Positions 62,662 through 64,000 of a DNA stretch of 64,000 nt are shown piece after piece; within the stretch, counting starts at the first letter, position 1, and each line of letters begins with the position of its first letter. The stretch lies in NCBI RefSeq assembly GCF_965249985.1, contig NZ_OZ252280.1. One strand, written 5' to 3'. The position numbers and the translations under genes were made by a program. Below the pieces are notes generated by a model. That model saw only the letters and a list, made by a program, of their open reading frames with translations. It made no database searches and was not told where the DNA came from. The DNA comes from Algiphilus sp022763315 (lineage in GTDB: Bacteria; Pseudomonadota; Gammaproteobacteria; Nevskiales; Nevskiaceae).

Positions 62662-63294
62662 ATGCAAAAAGACATCAAGAACCGAGGAGAGCAATCCAGT
62701 CCCACCGTTACTGCGCGCCCACCCACTCGTCGGCTGGCAGTCATCGACTTGCTTGGAATCGCCGCCTTATGCGTCGGCATGGCAATCGTCCTCCTCGACT
62801 ACATCACCAATGTCGCTCAGGCCGAGGAAAAGTTTGAGTTCTATATCTACTTCCAGGAACCCGACGCGTTCCTGGCGCAACACCTCGGTCCGGACACTCC
62901 ACCACCGCAAGTGTTGAACATCGACAGTGCGGCGCAAGAGCGCATCCGTGCGGTCTACGGCCGCCCCTTCCCCAAGCCGCGTCTCTACTACTGGGCCGCA
63001 GATGGCAAGACAGCCTGGATCTTCGACGACATCGGCAAGGAAGGCTATCAGCCGACGACCAGTGGATTCGTGGTTGAGGATGGCCAGATTGTCGCTGCAC
63101 GCGTACTGACCTACCGCGAGTCACGCGGAGAGGAAGTCGGTGAAGGCTTTTTCCTTGAACAAATCGAGGGCGCGCGGGCGGAAGGACAGGCCCTCGACCA
63201 GCCGGTCGACAATATCTCCGGCGCCACCGAATCGGTAGAGATGATGAAGCGGATGGCGCTCACCGCGATCGTTTTTGACAGCCTGGTGAATTGA
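62662..63294 (+). CDS. Membrane-anchored FMN-binding protein
   Basis: 210 residues from the ATG at 62662. One membrane helix (about 25-47) is followed by a periplasmic FMN-binding domain of the NqrC/RnfG type: TSGFVVEDGQIVAARVLTYRESRG and ISGATESVEMM, where Thr189 of SGAT is the residue that takes covalent FMN (attached by ApbE). It can pass electrons from the membrane into the periplasm. It ends 2 bp before the PepSY-type gene. Confidence 0.88.
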   Translation: MQKDIKNRGEQSSPTVTARPPTRRLAVIDLLGIAALCVGMAIVLLDYITNVAQAEEKFEFYIYFQEPDAFLAQHLGPDTPPPQVLNIDSAAQERIRAVYGRPFPKPRLYYWAADGKTAWIFDDIGKEGYQPTTSGFVVEDGQIVAARVLTYRESRGEEVGEGFFLEQIEGARAEGQALDQPVDNISGATESVEMMKRMALTAIVFDSLVN

Positions 63295-63296
63295 CG

Positions 63297-64000
63297 ATGC
63301 CAGATACCTCCTATAGCCCGGCTCGGGCAGAATCGGCCGATAGCGAGCTGATGGAAACACGCTTCAACGGCGCTATCCCGATTGCCGTTCGCCACCTACG
63401 CAGGCGCATGACGTCTCCTACCGCGGCCGCGGCCAATCCCGTACCCGCACGGCGCAACCTTTCTGTTTTCCTGCGCACCTGGCACAAGCGGGCCGGGCTG
63501 TTCGCCTTTGCCTTCATGATCTGGCTGGGTGCAAGCGGGTTCCTGATCAACCAGAGCGCCGAATGGGGGTATGACACCGCCCGCATCGACTGGCCGGTCA
63601 TCACCTCGCTCTATGGTATGCGCGCCTCTCCGCCGCGCGAAGGCTTCACGGCTGGCGATGCCTGGCTGGCACGCGGCGGCGACGACGTCTTTCTCAATGG
63701 AGCCCCCATCGACTATCCGGTGGGCGAACCCGTGGGCATGATCCGCAGCGACGCGAGCGGCCAGACATTGCTGTACATCGCCACGCGGGAATCCTTGTTG
63801 CTCCTCCAGCGGGACGGTAGCGTGTACGATGAGTTGACTCCGCCGATCCTCCCACTGCGTGAGGTGCGCGCGATCGGCACAACCGGCAACGCCATCGTCG
63901 TCGAGGGCGCGCAGGACACGCTGGTCAGCACCGATGGTGGCCTTCGCTGGAACGCCATGGGCAATCGCGACGTCCAATGGTCGACATCAAGCACGCTCTC
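63297..64000 (+). CDS. PepSY-type membrane protein (partial, runs off the window)
   Basis: The ATG at 63297 lies two bases after the FMN-protein stop, and the frame stays open to the window end (234 codons). A 60-residue cytoplasmic N-terminus is followed by a typical PepSY-associated helix (VFLRTWHKRAGLFAFAFMIW, LGASGFLINQS) and a periplasmic beta-rich part with repeats resembling a WD/kelch-like propeller (TLLYIATRESLLLLQRDGSVY, TLVSTDGGLRWNAMG). Proteins of this type often act with flavin- or heme-bearing partners in transmembrane electron transfer. The end is missing, so the domain list is incomplete. Confidence 0.75.
   Translation, partial: MPDTSYSPARAESADSELMETRFNGAIPIAVRHLRRRMTSPTAAAANPVPARRNLSVFLRTWHKRAGLFAFAFMIWLGASGFLINQSAEWGYDTARIDWPVITSLYGMRASPPREGFTAGDAWLARGGDDVFLNGAPIDYPVGEPVGMIRSDASGQTLLYIATRESLLLLQRDGSVYDELTPPILPLREVRAIGTTGNAIVVEGAQDTLVSTDGGLRWNAMGNRDVQWSTSSTL

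Overview
The window looks like a chromosomal segment of a GC-rich gammaproteobacterium. The supporting signs are a tRNA fragment with an encoded CCA end, an Anr/Fnr-type regulator with TTGAT-type boxes, sigma-54/NtrC-type control of nitrate assimilation, and the general gene complement. The exact lineage cannot be fixed from sequence reading alone. The first ~2.2 kb is visibly richer in A+T. It ends in a 3' fragment of a tRNA-Met gene flanked by short repeats, so I read it as the right-hand end of an integrated genomic island. The island end carries a putative PD-(D/E)XK nuclease.

Region by region. 2.4-3.3 kb holds two small exported proteins. 3.5-12.2 kb is an oxygen/redox-response block: a metallo-beta-lactamase-fold hydrolase behind a perfect Anr/Fnr box, two tandem universal stress proteins, a heme-PAS FixL kinase with FixJ, a zinc alcohol dehydrogenase, an Fe-S Anr regulator and a CDF metal exporter. 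12.2-19.6 kb holds housekeeping and unknown genes (flavin oxidase, YgjP-like protease, two unknown proteins, PF10118 protein, YdcF, RlmKL, a globin). 19.6-24.3 kb is a biotin-dependent acyl-CoA carboxylase with an enoyl-CoA hydratase. 24.4-27.6 kb encodes the molybdate ABC transporter and a HemD-like protein. 27.7-33.2 kb holds a ClC channel, a flavoprotein, an alpha/beta hydrolase and a DUF4139 protein.

33.4-49.6 kb is a complete nitrate-assimilation region, nearly all on the minus strand: NirB, a fused NirD-FAD reductase, nitrate reductase, NarK-type transporter, then the molybdenum-cofactor genes moeA, moaB, moaA, moaC, moaD, moaE and mobA. The sensor/antiterminator pair nasT-nasS is divergent. 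Upstream of both nirB and narK the minus strand shows the same arrangement: NtrC-like site, sigma-54 -24/-12 promoter, about 70 nt of leader, then an intrinsic terminator before the gene. This fits NasT (ANTAR) antitermination at two separate leaders.

49.6-64 kb is an envelope region. It contains an operon of four exported proteins rich in TPR-like repeats; divergently, an OmpA-type porin fused to a C-terminal cupredoxin followed by a second cupredoxin; an MMPL/RND transporter; and at the right edge a cluster encoding a DUF3034 outer-membrane-like protein, an exported truncated globin, a membrane-anchored FMN-binding protein and a PepSY-type membrane protein cut by the window end. I consider this last group, with the OmpA-cupredoxin fusion nearby, the best candidate for an undescribed extracytoplasmic redox system. 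Its function is inference only.
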